From JAMXLO01 sp035569235 (GTDB lineage: Bacteria; Pseudomonadota; Alphaproteobacteria; Acetobacterales; Acetobacteraceae): 13,124 nt of DNA. Both the position numbers and the translations under genes were made by a program. The number at the start of each line of letters is the position of its first letter. The stretch's first letter is position 1. Under the pieces are notes generated by a model. It ran no database searches and was not told the DNA's origin. It was given only the letters and a program-made list of their open reading frames with translations. Shown here in pieces: positions 1 to 6,193 of the stretch. Where the stretch lies: the NCBI GenBank assembly GCA_035569235.1, contig DATMND010000225.1, forward strand, positions 1-13,124, read 5' to 3'.

Positions 1-362
1 TCGAAGCCGTGCCAGTACCAGGGCAGTTCGTGCCAGCCGAGGAACACCATGAAGTCGGGCAGGTTGGCATTGCCATAGACGCCACGCGCGCCGATCTGGC
101 GCATCAGGTACATGCCCATGGCGTATCCGCCGAGCGCGAAGAAGGCGGCATGACCGAGCGACAGAATGCCCGCGAAGCCCCACACAAGATCGACCGCGAG
201 CGCCAGCATTGCAAAGCACAGATATTTGCCTGTCAGCGCGATGACGTAGGTTGGTACATGCAGCGCGGCGGACGGGTCGGTCTCAAGGTTGAGCACGGCG
301 AGCACAGCGGCGCCGCCGAATACCAGGATGAGAGTGAGTTGGGTCGTGCGGTCGAAATTCAT
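1..362 (-). CDS. urtC: Urea ABC transporter permease UrtC, N-terminal part (truncated by window edge)
   Basis: UrtC is one of the two inner-membrane permeases of the UrtABCDE urea importer, which belongs to the branched-chain amino acid (LivM-like) transporter family. About 120 residues are visible, starting at an ATG read from 362 downward (MNFDRTTQ). A first hydrophobic segment spans about residues 9-25 and a second spans about 42-62. The segment then reads WGFAGILSLGHAAFFALGGY, the conserved LivM/UrtC signature. A stretch ending ELPWYWHGF is typical of UrtC as opposed to LivM. The rest of the gene lies beyond the left edge. It follows urtB on the same strand after a 163-bp gap, which is wide for this operon and holds an inverted-repeat doublet. 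The ribosome binding site is weak. The identity is firm because of the signature and the UrtA-UrtB neighbours. Confidence 0.93.
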   Translation of the reverse strand, partial: MNFDRTTQLTLILVFGGAAVLAVLNLETDPSAALHVPTYVIALTGKYLCFAMLALAVDLVWGFAGILSLGHAAFFALGGYAMGMYLMRQIGARGVYGNANLPDFMVFLGWHELPWYWHGF

Positions 363-399
363 CGCGCCGACCCGTCATCGTTGTTCCCGCTTGCCACGT

Positions 400-480
400 C
401 GTCATCCCCGCGAAAGCGGGGACCCAGAGCAGCAAGCATGGTGTGGGGTTTCCTGGGTCCCCGCTTTCGCGGGGATGACG
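400..480. repeat. Perfect 28-bp inverted repeat doublet (REP/BIME-like)
   Basis: Positions 400-427 and 453-480 are exact reverse complements, separated by 25 bp. Each arm also folds on itself: CCCCGC-GAAA-GCGGGG at 406-421, and CCCCGC-TTTC-GCGGGG at 459-474. The unit can therefore form two small hairpins or one long stem. The design, two inverted copies of a palindromic element, is that of REP doublets (BIMEs). The unit starting GTCATCCCCGCG is, from general knowledge, scattered through many alphaproteobacterial genomes. It lies inside the urt operon between urtB and urtC, where it could stabilise or attenuate the transcript. No U-run follows it on the minus strand. Confidence 0.9.
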
Positions 481-488
481 ATAGGGGG

Positions 489-500
489 TGCGGGGATGAC
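489..500. repeat. Short remnant of the same palindromic repeat
   Basis: TGCGGGGATGAC repeats the GCGGGGATGAC end of the right arm at 469-479, only nine bases after that arm ends. It looks like a partial third copy left by duplication or decay of the repeat. At this length, chance cannot be excluded. Confidence 0.4.
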
Positions 501-525
501 AAAAGTGCGCGCGGCCACACGTGCG

Positions 526-2136
526 TCATGCCTCCGCCGCGCGTCCCTTCAGCGGGAAAATGCCGCGTGGCCGGCGCTGGATGAACAGGATCAGCAGGAC
601 CAGCACGACGATCTTGCCAAGCACCGCGCCCGCGACGGGCTCGAGGAACTTGTTGACGATGCCGAGCGTGAGCGCACCCATCACGGTGCCCCACAAATTG
701 CCGACGCCCCCGAACACCACGACCATGAAGCTGTCGACGATGTAGCCCTGCCCCAGATTGGGCGAGACATTGTCGATCTGGCTCAGCGCCACGCCCGCCA
801 TGCCGGCGACGCCTGATCCCAGTCCGAAGGTCAGCGCGTCGATCCACGGCGTGCGGATGCCCATCGCCGCCGCCATCTGCCGGTTCTGCGTCACCGCGCG
901 CATCGCAAGGCCCAGCGAGGTGAAGCGCAGCGCCGCCATCAGCGCGGCCACCACCAGGAAAGCGAACAGGATGATGTAGAGCCGGTTGTAGGTGAGCGTC
1001 AGACCGCCGAGTTCCGTAGCGCCGCTCATCCAGTCCGGCGTGCTCACCTCCCGGTTGTTGGCGCCGAAGATCGAGCGCACCGCCTGCTGCAACACCAGCG
1101 ACAGTCCCCAGGTCGCCAGCAGCGTCTCCAGCGGCCGGCCGTACAGCCAGCGGATCAGCGTGCGCTCGATGGCGATGCCGATCGCACCCGCGACCAGAAA
1201 GGCAAGCGGCACGGCGATCAGCAGACTGCCGCCGAACAGCCAGGGCGCGCTGTCGCGGATCGACTGCTGCACCATGAAAGTCACGTAGGCGCCGATCATC
1301 ACCATCTCGCCGTGCGCCATGTTGATCACGCCCATGACGCCGAAGGTGATCGCCAGCCCCGCCGCGGCCAGCAGCAGCACTGAGCCGAGCGACAGGCCGT
1401 AGTAAACGCTCTGCGCGACGCTCCAAATCTGCAGGCGGAAATCGATCGCGGCGATCGCCACCTCGGCGGCCGATGCGACGGCCGGTGGCTGGCCGGTCAG
1501 CCCCGCGATCAGGCTGCGGCTGTCGATGTCGGCGCGGGCGCTCAGCACGGTGATGGCGGCAAGCCGATCGGGCTCGCTCGCATCAGGCGAGGACAGCAGC
1601 GCGGCTGCTCTCGCCTGCTCCATTCGCAGTTTGACGCCCTGGTCGGCTTCCTTGGCGATGGCACGATCGAGCGCCGGCAGGGCGGCAGCGTCGTGCGACC
1701 TGAACACCGCTTCGGCCGCCGCAAGCCGCGTCGCACTATCGGAAGAGAACAGCCGCAGGCTGCCGAGTGCCGCATCGATGGCGCCGCGCACCGCATTGTT
1801 CATGCGCACCGGCCTGAGGCCGCTGGCCATCACATCGGGCGCGGCCGCACCCGTCGCCGCGTTTGTCAAACTGCCATCGTCGCCTTTGATGAACAGCGCC
1901 TTGTCCGCGCCCATGAACAACCGCCCGGACTGCAGCGCGGTGATGATCGCCGCCGCCCGCGGCTCGCCGGACAGGGCCAGCAACTCAACGCCGTGGCGCA
2001 CGCTGTCGAAGCTGGTCGAGGCAAGCGCGGCAAGCGCGGCAAGCGCGGCAAGCGCCTCGTCCGCCGACTGCGCGCGGCCCCTCACCGGCGCCAGCAACAG
2101 CGCGGCGATCAACAGCAGACGGGCGAGACGTTTCAT
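526..2136 (-). CDS. urtB: Urea ABC transporter permease UrtB
   Basis: UrtB is the LivH-like inner-membrane permease of the urea importer. The chosen ATG at 2136 gives 536 residues and a signal peptide (MKRLARLLLIAALLLAP), with cleavage near residue 22. An ATG at 2196 would add 20 Pro/Arg-rich residues in front of this and would place the start inside a hairpin, so it is unlikely. Residues about 25-235 form an Ala-rich helical periplasmic extension that is characteristic of UrtB and absent from LivH. The permease core begins near residue 245 and carries GLAITFGVMGVINMAHGE (about 260-277), the family signature. The C-terminus reads LFIQRRPRGIFPLKGR. It lies between urtA (80-bp gap with a hairpin) and urtC. 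A 9-bp tandem repeat encodes ALA repeats near residues 28-39. Length and domain order match full-length UrtB. Confidence 0.94.
   Translation of the reverse strand: MKRLARLLLIAALLLAPVRGRAQSADEALAALAALAALASTSFDSVRHGVELLALSGEPRAAAIITALQSGRLFMGADKALFIKGDDGSLTNAATGAAAPDVMASGLRPVRMNNAVRGAIDAALGSLRLFSSDSATRLAAAEAVFRSHDAAALPALDRAIAKEADQGVKLRMEQARAAALLSSPDASEPDRLAAITVLSARADIDSRSLIAGLTGQPPAVASAAEVAIAAIDFRLQIWSVAQSVYYGLSLGSVLLLAAAGLAITFGVMGVINMAHGEMVMIGAYVTFMVQQSIRDSAPWLFGGSLLIAVPLAFLVAGAIGIAIERTLIRWLYGRPLETLLATWGLSLVLQQAVRSIFGANNREVSTPDWMSGATELGGLTLTYNRLYIILFAFLVVAALMAALRFTSLGLAMRAVTQNRQMAAAMGIRTPWIDALTFGLGSGVAGMAGVALSQIDNVSPNLGQGYIVDSFMVVVFGGVGNLWGTVMGALTLGIVNKFLEPVAGAVLGKIVVLVLLILFIQRRPRGIFPLKGRAAEA
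2021..2056. repeat. Four tandem copies of a 9-bp unit within urtB
   Basis: The unit GCAAGCGCG occurs in register at 2021, 2030, 2039 and 2048, the last copy ending in C instead of G. On the coding strand it gives a repeating Ala-Leu-Ala pattern (DEALAALAALAALASTS) just after the predicted UrtB signal peptide. Gain or loss of a unit would add or remove three residues without a frameshift. Confidence 0.85.
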
Positions 2137-2158
2137 CGGCGGACTCTCAGCAGGCCGT

Positions 2159-2193
2159 CTTGGGTGGCCCGGGGAGGAGACGGGCCACCCAAG
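2159..2193 (-). other. urtA-urtB intercistronic hairpin
   Basis: Positions 2159-2171 and 2181-2193 are perfect 13-bp reverse complements with a 9-base loop (2172-2180). It starts 25 bases after the urtA stop codon and ends 22 bases before the urtB ATG. In the minus-strand transcript the sequence after the stem is ACGGCCTGCTGAGAG, with no U-run, so it is not a classic intrinsic terminator. Such hairpins commonly protect the 3' end of binding-protein mRNA, or partly stop transcription, so that more UrtA than permease is made. That role is inferred. Confidence 0.75.
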
Positions 2194-2217
2194 CACGGCG
2201 TCCGGCGGCTGAGGCCA

Positions 2218-3558
2218 TCAGGCCTTCTTGCCACTGCCCGCACCGCATTTGCCGGTCTTGACGTTGAAGGCACCGCATGACAGCGGCGCGCGCCAGTCAC
2301 CGATCAGGTCCTTGGTATCCTCGACATAGGGCGACCACTCCGCGGCCACCACCAGGCCCGGCGTCTGCCACACGGTGTTGAACTGGCCGTCACCCTGCAC
2401 CTCGCCGATCAGCACCGGCTTGGTGATGTGATGGTTCGGCATCATCGTCGAGTAGCCGCCGGACAGGTTCGGCACCGAGACGCCGATCAGCGCATCGATC
2501 ACCGCATCGGGGTCGGTGGTGCCGGCCTTCTCCATGCCCTGCACCCACATGTTGAAGCCGATGTAGTGCGCCTCCATCGGATCGTTGGTGGTGCGCTTGG
2601 GGTTCTTGATGAATGTGTGCCAGCCGTCGATGAACGCCTTGTTCTCGGGCGTATCGACGCTCTCGAAATAGTTCCATGCCGCGAGGTGGCCGACCAGCGG
2701 CTTGGTGTCGACGCCCGCCAGTTCTTCCTCGCCGACGCTGAACGCCACCACCGGGATGTCGGTCGCCTTGATCCCCTGATTGCCGAGTTCCTTGTAGAAT
2801 GGCACGTTGGCATCGCCGTTGATGGTGGACACCACGGCGGTCTTCTTCCCGGCGGAGCCGAACTTCTTGATCGACGCCACGATATTCTGCCAGTCGGAAT
2901 GACCGAACGGCGTGTAGTTGATCATGATGTCGTCGGGCGCGACGCCCTTCACCTTGAGGTAGGCTTCCAGGATCTGGTTGGTGGTGCGCGGATAGACGTA
3001 GTCGGTGCCGGCCAGCACCCAGCGCTTCACCTTGTTGTCGTTCATCAGGTAATCGACCGCCGGGATCGCCTGCTGGTTCGGCGCCGCGCCGGTATAGAAC
3101 ACGTTGCGGCTGCATTCCTGGCCTTCGTACTGCACCGGATAGAACAGGATGCCGTTGAGTTCCTCGAACACCGGCAGCACCGACTTGCGCGATACTGACG
3201 TCCAGCAGCCGAACACGGCGGCGCACTTGTCCACCGACAGCAGACCGCGTGCCTTCTCGGCGAACAGCGGCCAGTTGGACGCCGGATCGACCACCACCGC
3301 CTCGAGCTTGCGTCCAAGCACGCCGCCCTTCTTGTTCTGGTCCTCGATCAGCATGAGCATCACGTCCTTCAGCGTGGTCTCGCTAATCGCCATGGTGCCG
3401 GAGAGCGAATGCAGGATGCCGACCTTGATCGGCCCGGTCCCCTGCGCGGCGGCAGGCTGGAGTGCCGCCCTGGCACCGCCAAGGGCAGCGAAAGTGGCGG
3501 CAGCGGCGCCAATTCGGCCGAAGCGGCGGCGGCTCAGCGTGAAGTCGGCAGGTGCCAT
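2218..3558 (-). CDS. urtA: Urea ABC transporter substrate-binding protein UrtA
   Basis: UrtA is the periplasmic urea-binding protein of the UrtABCDE importer. It has 446 residues, the usual length. The N-terminus has a twin-arginine type signal: SRRRFGR at residues 9-15, a hydrophobic Ala/Gly-rich stretch, and probable cleavage near residue 39 (PAAAQ). The mature part opens IKVGILHSLSGTMAISE, as in the type-1 periplasmic-binding/amide-binding family. Family landmarks are FGCWTSVSRKSVLP (about 116-129), FYPVQYEGQE (about 139-148) and GAAPNQQ (about 157-163), all typical of UrtA/AmiC-like binders. The start is preceded by a modest G-rich ribosome site (GGGGGACAGAACAAC then ATG). It is the first gene of the operon and lies behind a sigma-54 promoter. 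It diverges from the ABM gene at 3809. Confidence 0.96.
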   Translation of the reverse strand: MAPADFTLSRRRFGRIGAAAATFAALGGARAALQPAAAQGTGPIKVGILHSLSGTMAISETTLKDVMLMLIEDQNKKGGVLGRKLEAVVVDPASNWPLFAEKARGLLSVDKCAAVFGCWTSVSRKSVLPVFEELNGILFYPVQYEGQECSRNVFYTGAAPNQQAIPAVDYLMNDNKVKRWVLAGTDYVYPRTTNQILEAYLKVKGVAPDDIMINYTPFGHSDWQNIVASIKKFGSAGKKTAVVSTINGDANVPFYKELGNQGIKATDIPVVAFSVGEEELAGVDTKPLVGHLAAWNYFESVDTPENKAFIDGWHTFIKNPKRTTNDPMEAHYIGFNMWVQGMEKAGTTDPDAVIDALIGVSVPNLSGGYSTMMPNHHITKPVLIGEVQGDGQFNTVWQTPGLVVAAEWSPYVEDTKDLIGDWRAPLSCGAFNVKTGKCGAGSGKKA

Positions 3559-3622
3559 GTTGTTCTGTCCCCCAGTTGTACTTTGTGGCGAGGCGGTTGC
3601 CCCGGGTCACCGTCGTTGCAGG

Positions 3623-3638
3623 TGCAACCGCTGTGCCA
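3623..3638 (-). promoter_or_regulatory. Sigma-54 (RpoN) -24/-12 promoter of the urt operon
   Basis: Read on the minus strand the site is TGGCACAGCGGTTGCA. It matches the RpoN consensus TGGCAC-N5-TTGCW at every fixed position, with correct GG-to-GC spacing. It points toward urtA, whose ATG begins at 3558. This predicts transcription start near 3613 and a leader of about 55 nt. Sigma-54 control of urea uptake through the nitrogen-stress activator NtrC is well established in proteobacteria. The activator site itself is less clear here. Confidence 0.85.
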
Positions 3639-3678
3639 CGAAACTGTGAGGCTGGATGGCCGCTTTAGCGCGAACGAC

Positions 3679-3705
3679 TGCGGATTATTGAGGCAGGACA
3701 CCTGC
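3679..3705. promoter_or_regulatory. Candidate enhancer: dyads upstream of the sigma-54 promoter
   Basis: Two overlapping dyads lie about 65-95 bp upstream of the predicted urtA transcription start. TGC-N11-GCA (3679-3695) has the outer triplets and spacing of the NtrC consensus, but its inner bases do not match. GCAGG-ACA-CCTGC (3693-3705) is a perfect 5-bp dyad. The distance is right for a bacterial enhancer-binding protein. Its identity is uncertain. Confidence 0.3.
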
Positions 3706-3808
3706 TTCTGACCAAAAATTAGCCAAGGGAGATGCGGGCGCCGCTGCTTGCTGAAATCGCCAGTCTGGTCTCCGATGGCGGATCGCAACACCCTAGGAGC
3801 AACGACCA

Positions 3809-4108
3809 ATGATCCACGTCCTCGCCATCATCACCGCCAAGCCAGGCATGCGCGGCGCGATCCTGAAGGAGTTCCATGCCAACATCCCGGCGGTACGCGC
3901 CGAGAATGGCTGCATCGAATACGGCCCGGCGATCGACACCGAAAGCTCTCCGGCGAAGTTCGGCGACGACGCTTTCGTCGTGATCGAGAAGTGGGAAAGC
4001 CCCGAGGCATTGAAGGCGCACGCCGCCTCGCCGCACATGGCCGCCTATGGCGCCAAGACACGCGAATTGATCGCGAGCCGCGTCATCCACGTGCTTGCGC
4101 CTGGCTGA
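3809..4108 (+). CDS. Small ABM-fold (putative quinol monooxygenase / YgiN-like) protein
   Basis: This 99-residue protein belongs to the antibiotic biosynthesis monooxygenase (ABM) superfamily of small dimeric alpha+beta barrels. The opening IHVLAIITAKPGMRGAIL, the NGCIEYGPAID stretch (about 33-43), FVVIEKWESPEALKAHAASPHM (about 56-77) and the final VIHVLAPG follow the usual strand-helix pattern with the conserved E-x-W and H-x-x-S-x-H elements. Some members oxidise quinols; many have no known substrate, so no reaction is assigned. AGGAG at 3795-3799, nine bases before the ATG, supports the start. It diverges from urtA (250-bp intergenic region) and is followed at once by an inverted repeat. 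Nothing visible links it to urea metabolism. Confidence 0.85.
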   Translation: MIHVLAIITAKPGMRGAILKEFHANIPAVRAENGCIEYGPAIDTESSPAKFGDDAFVVIEKWESPEALKAHAASPHMAAYGAKTRELIASRVIHVLAPG

Positions 4109-4112
4109 GGAA

Positions 4113-4209
4113 GACCCCTCACCCCAACCCTCTCCCCAGAGGGGAGAGGGAGCTGTGCCGCTGTGTCTACCCCCTCTCCCCGTGGGGGAGAGGGTTGGGG
4201 TGAGGGGTC
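4113..4209. repeat. Perfect 25-bp inverted repeat doublet after the ABM gene
   Basis: Positions 4113-4137 and 4185-4209 are exact reverse complements 47 bp apart. Each arm also pairs with adjacent sequence: CCCTCTCCCC-AGA-GGGGAGAGGG at 4128-4150, and CCCTCTCCCC-GTG-GGGGAGAGGG at 4172-4194. The DNA can thus form two 10-bp hairpins or one 25-bp stem. The motif around CCCCAACCCTCTCCCC is, from general knowledge, a frequent interspersed repeat in proteobacterial genomes. It starts five bases after the ABM stop codon and may end that transcript, although no T-run follows. Confidence 0.9.
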
Positions 4210-4253
4210 GTGTCCACAGGGTTTTTCACAGCATCTGATGAATTGTCCACAGG
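4210..4253. promoter_or_regulatory. DnaA-box-like cluster upstream of minC
   Basis: TTTTTCACA (4222-4230) fits the loose DnaA-box consensus TTWTNCACA. TTGTCCACA (4243-4251) differs from it at one position, and GTGTCCACA (4210-4218) at two. The decamer TGTCCACAGG is repeated exactly at 4211-4220 and 4244-4253, so the repeats are 33 bp apart. Binding by DnaA is only an inference from sequence. The sites could be chance in a short AT-richer gap. Confidence 0.3.
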
Positions 4254-4325
4254 TCTTTCTTCTTGAAGCGTAATTTCTGACAGTTCTGGTTGACCCCGAC
4301 ACCGTCCGCTTGGTACGCCCAACGT

Positions 4326-5030
4326 GTGCCCACGCCCGAGTCGCCCCCGTTCATCAGAGTCCGCGGCCGTTCATTCATGGCGCTCGTCCTCGCGCCGGAA
4401 CCGCCCGTGCCAGGCTGGCTCGATGCGCTCGATGCGCAGATCCAGCGGTCGCCCTCGTTCTTCGAAGGCCGCCCCGTGGTGCTGGATCTCGGCGCGCTGC
4501 CAAGCGAACAGCCCGACGTCGCCAGCCTGCTGCGGCAGCTCAACGAGCGCGGCATCCGCATCATCGGCACCGAGGGCGCGCATCCCTCATGGCAGGGCAT
4601 GGAAGCCTGGGCGCCGCTGCATGCCACCGGCACGCGCCCGGCCCGGACGCTCGATGTGCCGGACGAACGCACTGCCACACAACTCCCGCCATCGCCGGAG
4701 AACAACGCGCTGCTGGTCGATCACTCGGTGCGATCGGGCCAGTCGATCGTGTTCGAAAAGGGCGACGTGACCGTTGTCGGTTCGATCGCGTCGGGCGCCG
4801 AGGTGATCGCCGGCGGCTCGATCCATGTCTACGGTGCGTTGCGCGGCCGTGCCATCGCCGGTCTCACCGGCAACAATCGCGCGCGGATCTTCTGCCGCCG
4901 GCTCGAAGCGGAACTGTTGGCGATCGATGGCGTCTACCAGACCGCCGATGACATGAGCGCAGCGCTGCGCGGCCGGGCGGTACAGGCCTGGCTCGCCGGC
5001 GAGGCGATGCTGCTGGCAGCGCTCGACTGA
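4326..5030 (+). CDS. minC: Septum site-determining protein MinC
   Basis: MinC inhibits FtsZ assembly away from mid-cell; MinD carries it to the membrane. The N-terminal domain begins FIRVRGRSFMALVL and continues to VVLDLGAL. A linker rich in Pro, Arg and Thr follows. The C-terminal beta-helix that binds MinD carries HSVRSGQSI, EKGDVTVVGSIASGAEV, GGSIHVYGALRGRAIAG and AELLAIDGVY. The start is a problem. The first ATG (4377) would cut the first beta strand. GTG at 4326 gives 234 residues and suits the family. TTG at 4290 is the furthest possible start (246 residues; an in-frame TGA lies at 4278). Neither has a good ribosome site. minD follows after 20 bp. Confidence 0.92.
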   Translation: MPTPESPPFIRVRGRSFMALVLAPEPPVPGWLDALDAQIQRSPSFFEGRPVVLDLGALPSEQPDVASLLRQLNERGIRIIGTEGAHPSWQGMEAWAPLHATGTRPARTLDVPDERTATQLPPSPENNALLVDHSVRSGQSIVFEKGDVTVVGSIASGAEVIAGGSIHVYGALRGRAIAGLTGNNRARIFCRRLEAELLAIDGVYQTADDMSAALRGRAVQAWLAGEAMLLAALD

Positions 5031-5050
5031 CTACCGAAAGGAGCAAACAG

Positions 5051-5869
5051 ATGGCCACGGTACTTGTCGTGACATCCGGAAAGGGCGGCGTCGGCAAGAC
5101 GACCTCGACGGCGGCGCTTGGTGCCGCGCTGGCAAAGCAGGGCCAGAACGTGGTTGTCGTCGACTTCGATGTCGGGCTGCGCAATCTGGACCTGGTGATG
5201 GGTGCGGAGCGGCGCGTCGTGTTCGACCTGATCAACGTGGTTCAGGGCGACGCCAAGCTTCCCCAGGCGCTGATCCGCGACAAGCGGATCGACAACCTGT
5301 CGCTGCTGCCGGCCTCGCAGACGCGCGACAAGGATGCGCTGACGGCCGATGGCGTGGAACGGGTGATCCAGCAACTGCGGGAAAGGTTCGACTGGGTGAT
5401 CTGCGACAGCCCGGCCGGCATCGAGCGCGGCGCCACGCTCGCCATGCGGCACGCCGACGCCGCCGTGGTGGTGACCAATCCCGAGGTGTCCTCGGTGCGC
5501 GACTCGGACCGCATCATCGGCCTGCTCGATTCAAAGACGGCAAAGGCCGAGAAGGGCGAGCGGATCGAGAAGCACCTGCTGCTGACCCGCTACGATCCCA
5601 TCCGGGCGGCGCGCGGCGAAATGCTGAAAACCGAGGACGTGCTGGAGATACTGTCGATCCCGCTGCTAGGGATCATTCCGGAAAGCGAGGAGGTGCTGCG
5701 TTCGTCGAACCTCGGCACGCCGGTGACCATCGGCAACCCGACCAGCGCTCCGGCGCGCGCCTATTTCGAGGCGGCGCGGCGGCTCAGGGGCGAGACGCTT
5801 GTCGTGTCCGTGCCGGCCGAACGCCGCAGCTTCATGGGACGACTGTTCGGCCGGAGGGCCGTTGCATGA
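5051..5869 (+). CDS. minD: Septum site-determining ATPase MinD
   Basis: MinD is the membrane-cycling ATPase of the Min system. It recruits MinC and is released by MinE. It has 272 residues, the usual length. The deviant Walker A motif GKGGVGKT lies at residues 10-17, with signature lysines K11 and K16. VVVDFDVGLRNLDLVMG (about 35-51) holds D40, and the Walker B/switch II region is ICDSPAGIERG (about 117-127). NPEVSSVRDSDR follows. The C-terminal tail RRSFMGRLFGRR is an amphipathic membrane-targeting helix. A strong ribosome site (AAAGGAG, 5037-5043) lies seven bases before the ATG, in contrast to minC. Its stop codon overlaps the minE start by four bases. Confidence 0.98.
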   Translation: MATVLVVTSGKGGVGKTTSTAALGAALAKQGQNVVVVDFDVGLRNLDLVMGAERRVVFDLINVVQGDAKLPQALIRDKRIDNLSLLPASQTRDKDALTADGVERVIQQLRERFDWVICDSPAGIERGATLAMRHADAAVVVTNPEVSSVRDSDRIIGLLDSKTAKAEKGERIEKHLLLTRYDPIRAARGEMLKTEDVLEILSIPLLGIIPESEEVLRSSNLGTPVTIGNPTSAPARAYFEAARRLRGETLVVSVPAERRSFMGRLFGRRAVA

Positions 5870-6174
5870 ATCTGCTGAGCATCATGTTCCGCCGCAACGG
5901 CTCCGCACCCGTTGCGCGCGATCGGCTGCAGGTGCTGTTGGCGCATGAACGTGCCTTCGTCGGCAAATCCGATCTCCTCGCCGTGTTGCAGGAGGAGATC
6001 ATCGCGGTCATCGCGAAGCACGTGACGATCGAGCGCGACAAGGTGCAGGTCAAGCTGGACCGCGGCGATACGGTCTCCACGCTGGAGATCGATGTTGAGG
6101 TGCCAGGCGCCGCCGCGACCGCGGCGAAACTCGCGCTGGAGGGCGCGCGCCCCGCGATGGCCGGGGGGTTCTAG
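5866..6174 (+). CDS. minE: Cell division topological specificity factor MinE
   Basis: MinE stimulates MinD ATPase and drives pole-to-pole oscillation, keeping mid-cell free of MinC. The protein has 102 residues, slightly longer than the E. coli form. The N-terminus MNLLSIMFRR is a short amphipathic membrane-binding segment. ARDRLQVLLAHERAF (about 17-31) is the anti-MinCD contact region. DLLAVLQEEIIAVIAKHV and VQVKLDRGDTVSTLEIDVEVP (about 37-80) form the topological specificity domain. The last 20 residues are an Ala/Gly-rich tail. Its ATG overlaps the minD stop as ATGA (5866-5869), so translation is probably coupled. It is the last gene of the operon. Confidence 0.97.
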   Translation: MNLLSIMFRRNGSAPVARDRLQVLLAHERAFVGKSDLLAVLQEEIIAVIAKHVTIERDKVQVKLDRGDTVSTLEIDVEVPGAAATAAKLALEGARPAMAGGF

Positions 6175-6193
6175 GCGCAGGCCGCCCGTCTTC

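Noticed and set aside
2137..2196. Longer UrtB start at the ATG at 2196
   Set aside because: It adds 20 Pro/Arg-rich residues before a complete signal peptide and places the start in the intercistronic hairpin.
1526..2212. 228-codon plus-strand Ser/Ala-rich open frame opposite urtB
   Set aside because: It is a frame shadow of the Ala-rich UrtB extension; composition is the only protein-like trait.
4290..4319. Sigma-70-type promoter for minC (TTGACC as -35)
   Set aside because: No acceptable -10 hexamer lies 16-18 bp downstream; the best candidates match TATAAT at only about two positions.
4210..4325. Chromosomal replication origin
   Set aside because: Only one acceptable DnaA-box match and two weak ones, with no AT-rich unwinding region and no dnaA, hemE or parAB neighbours.
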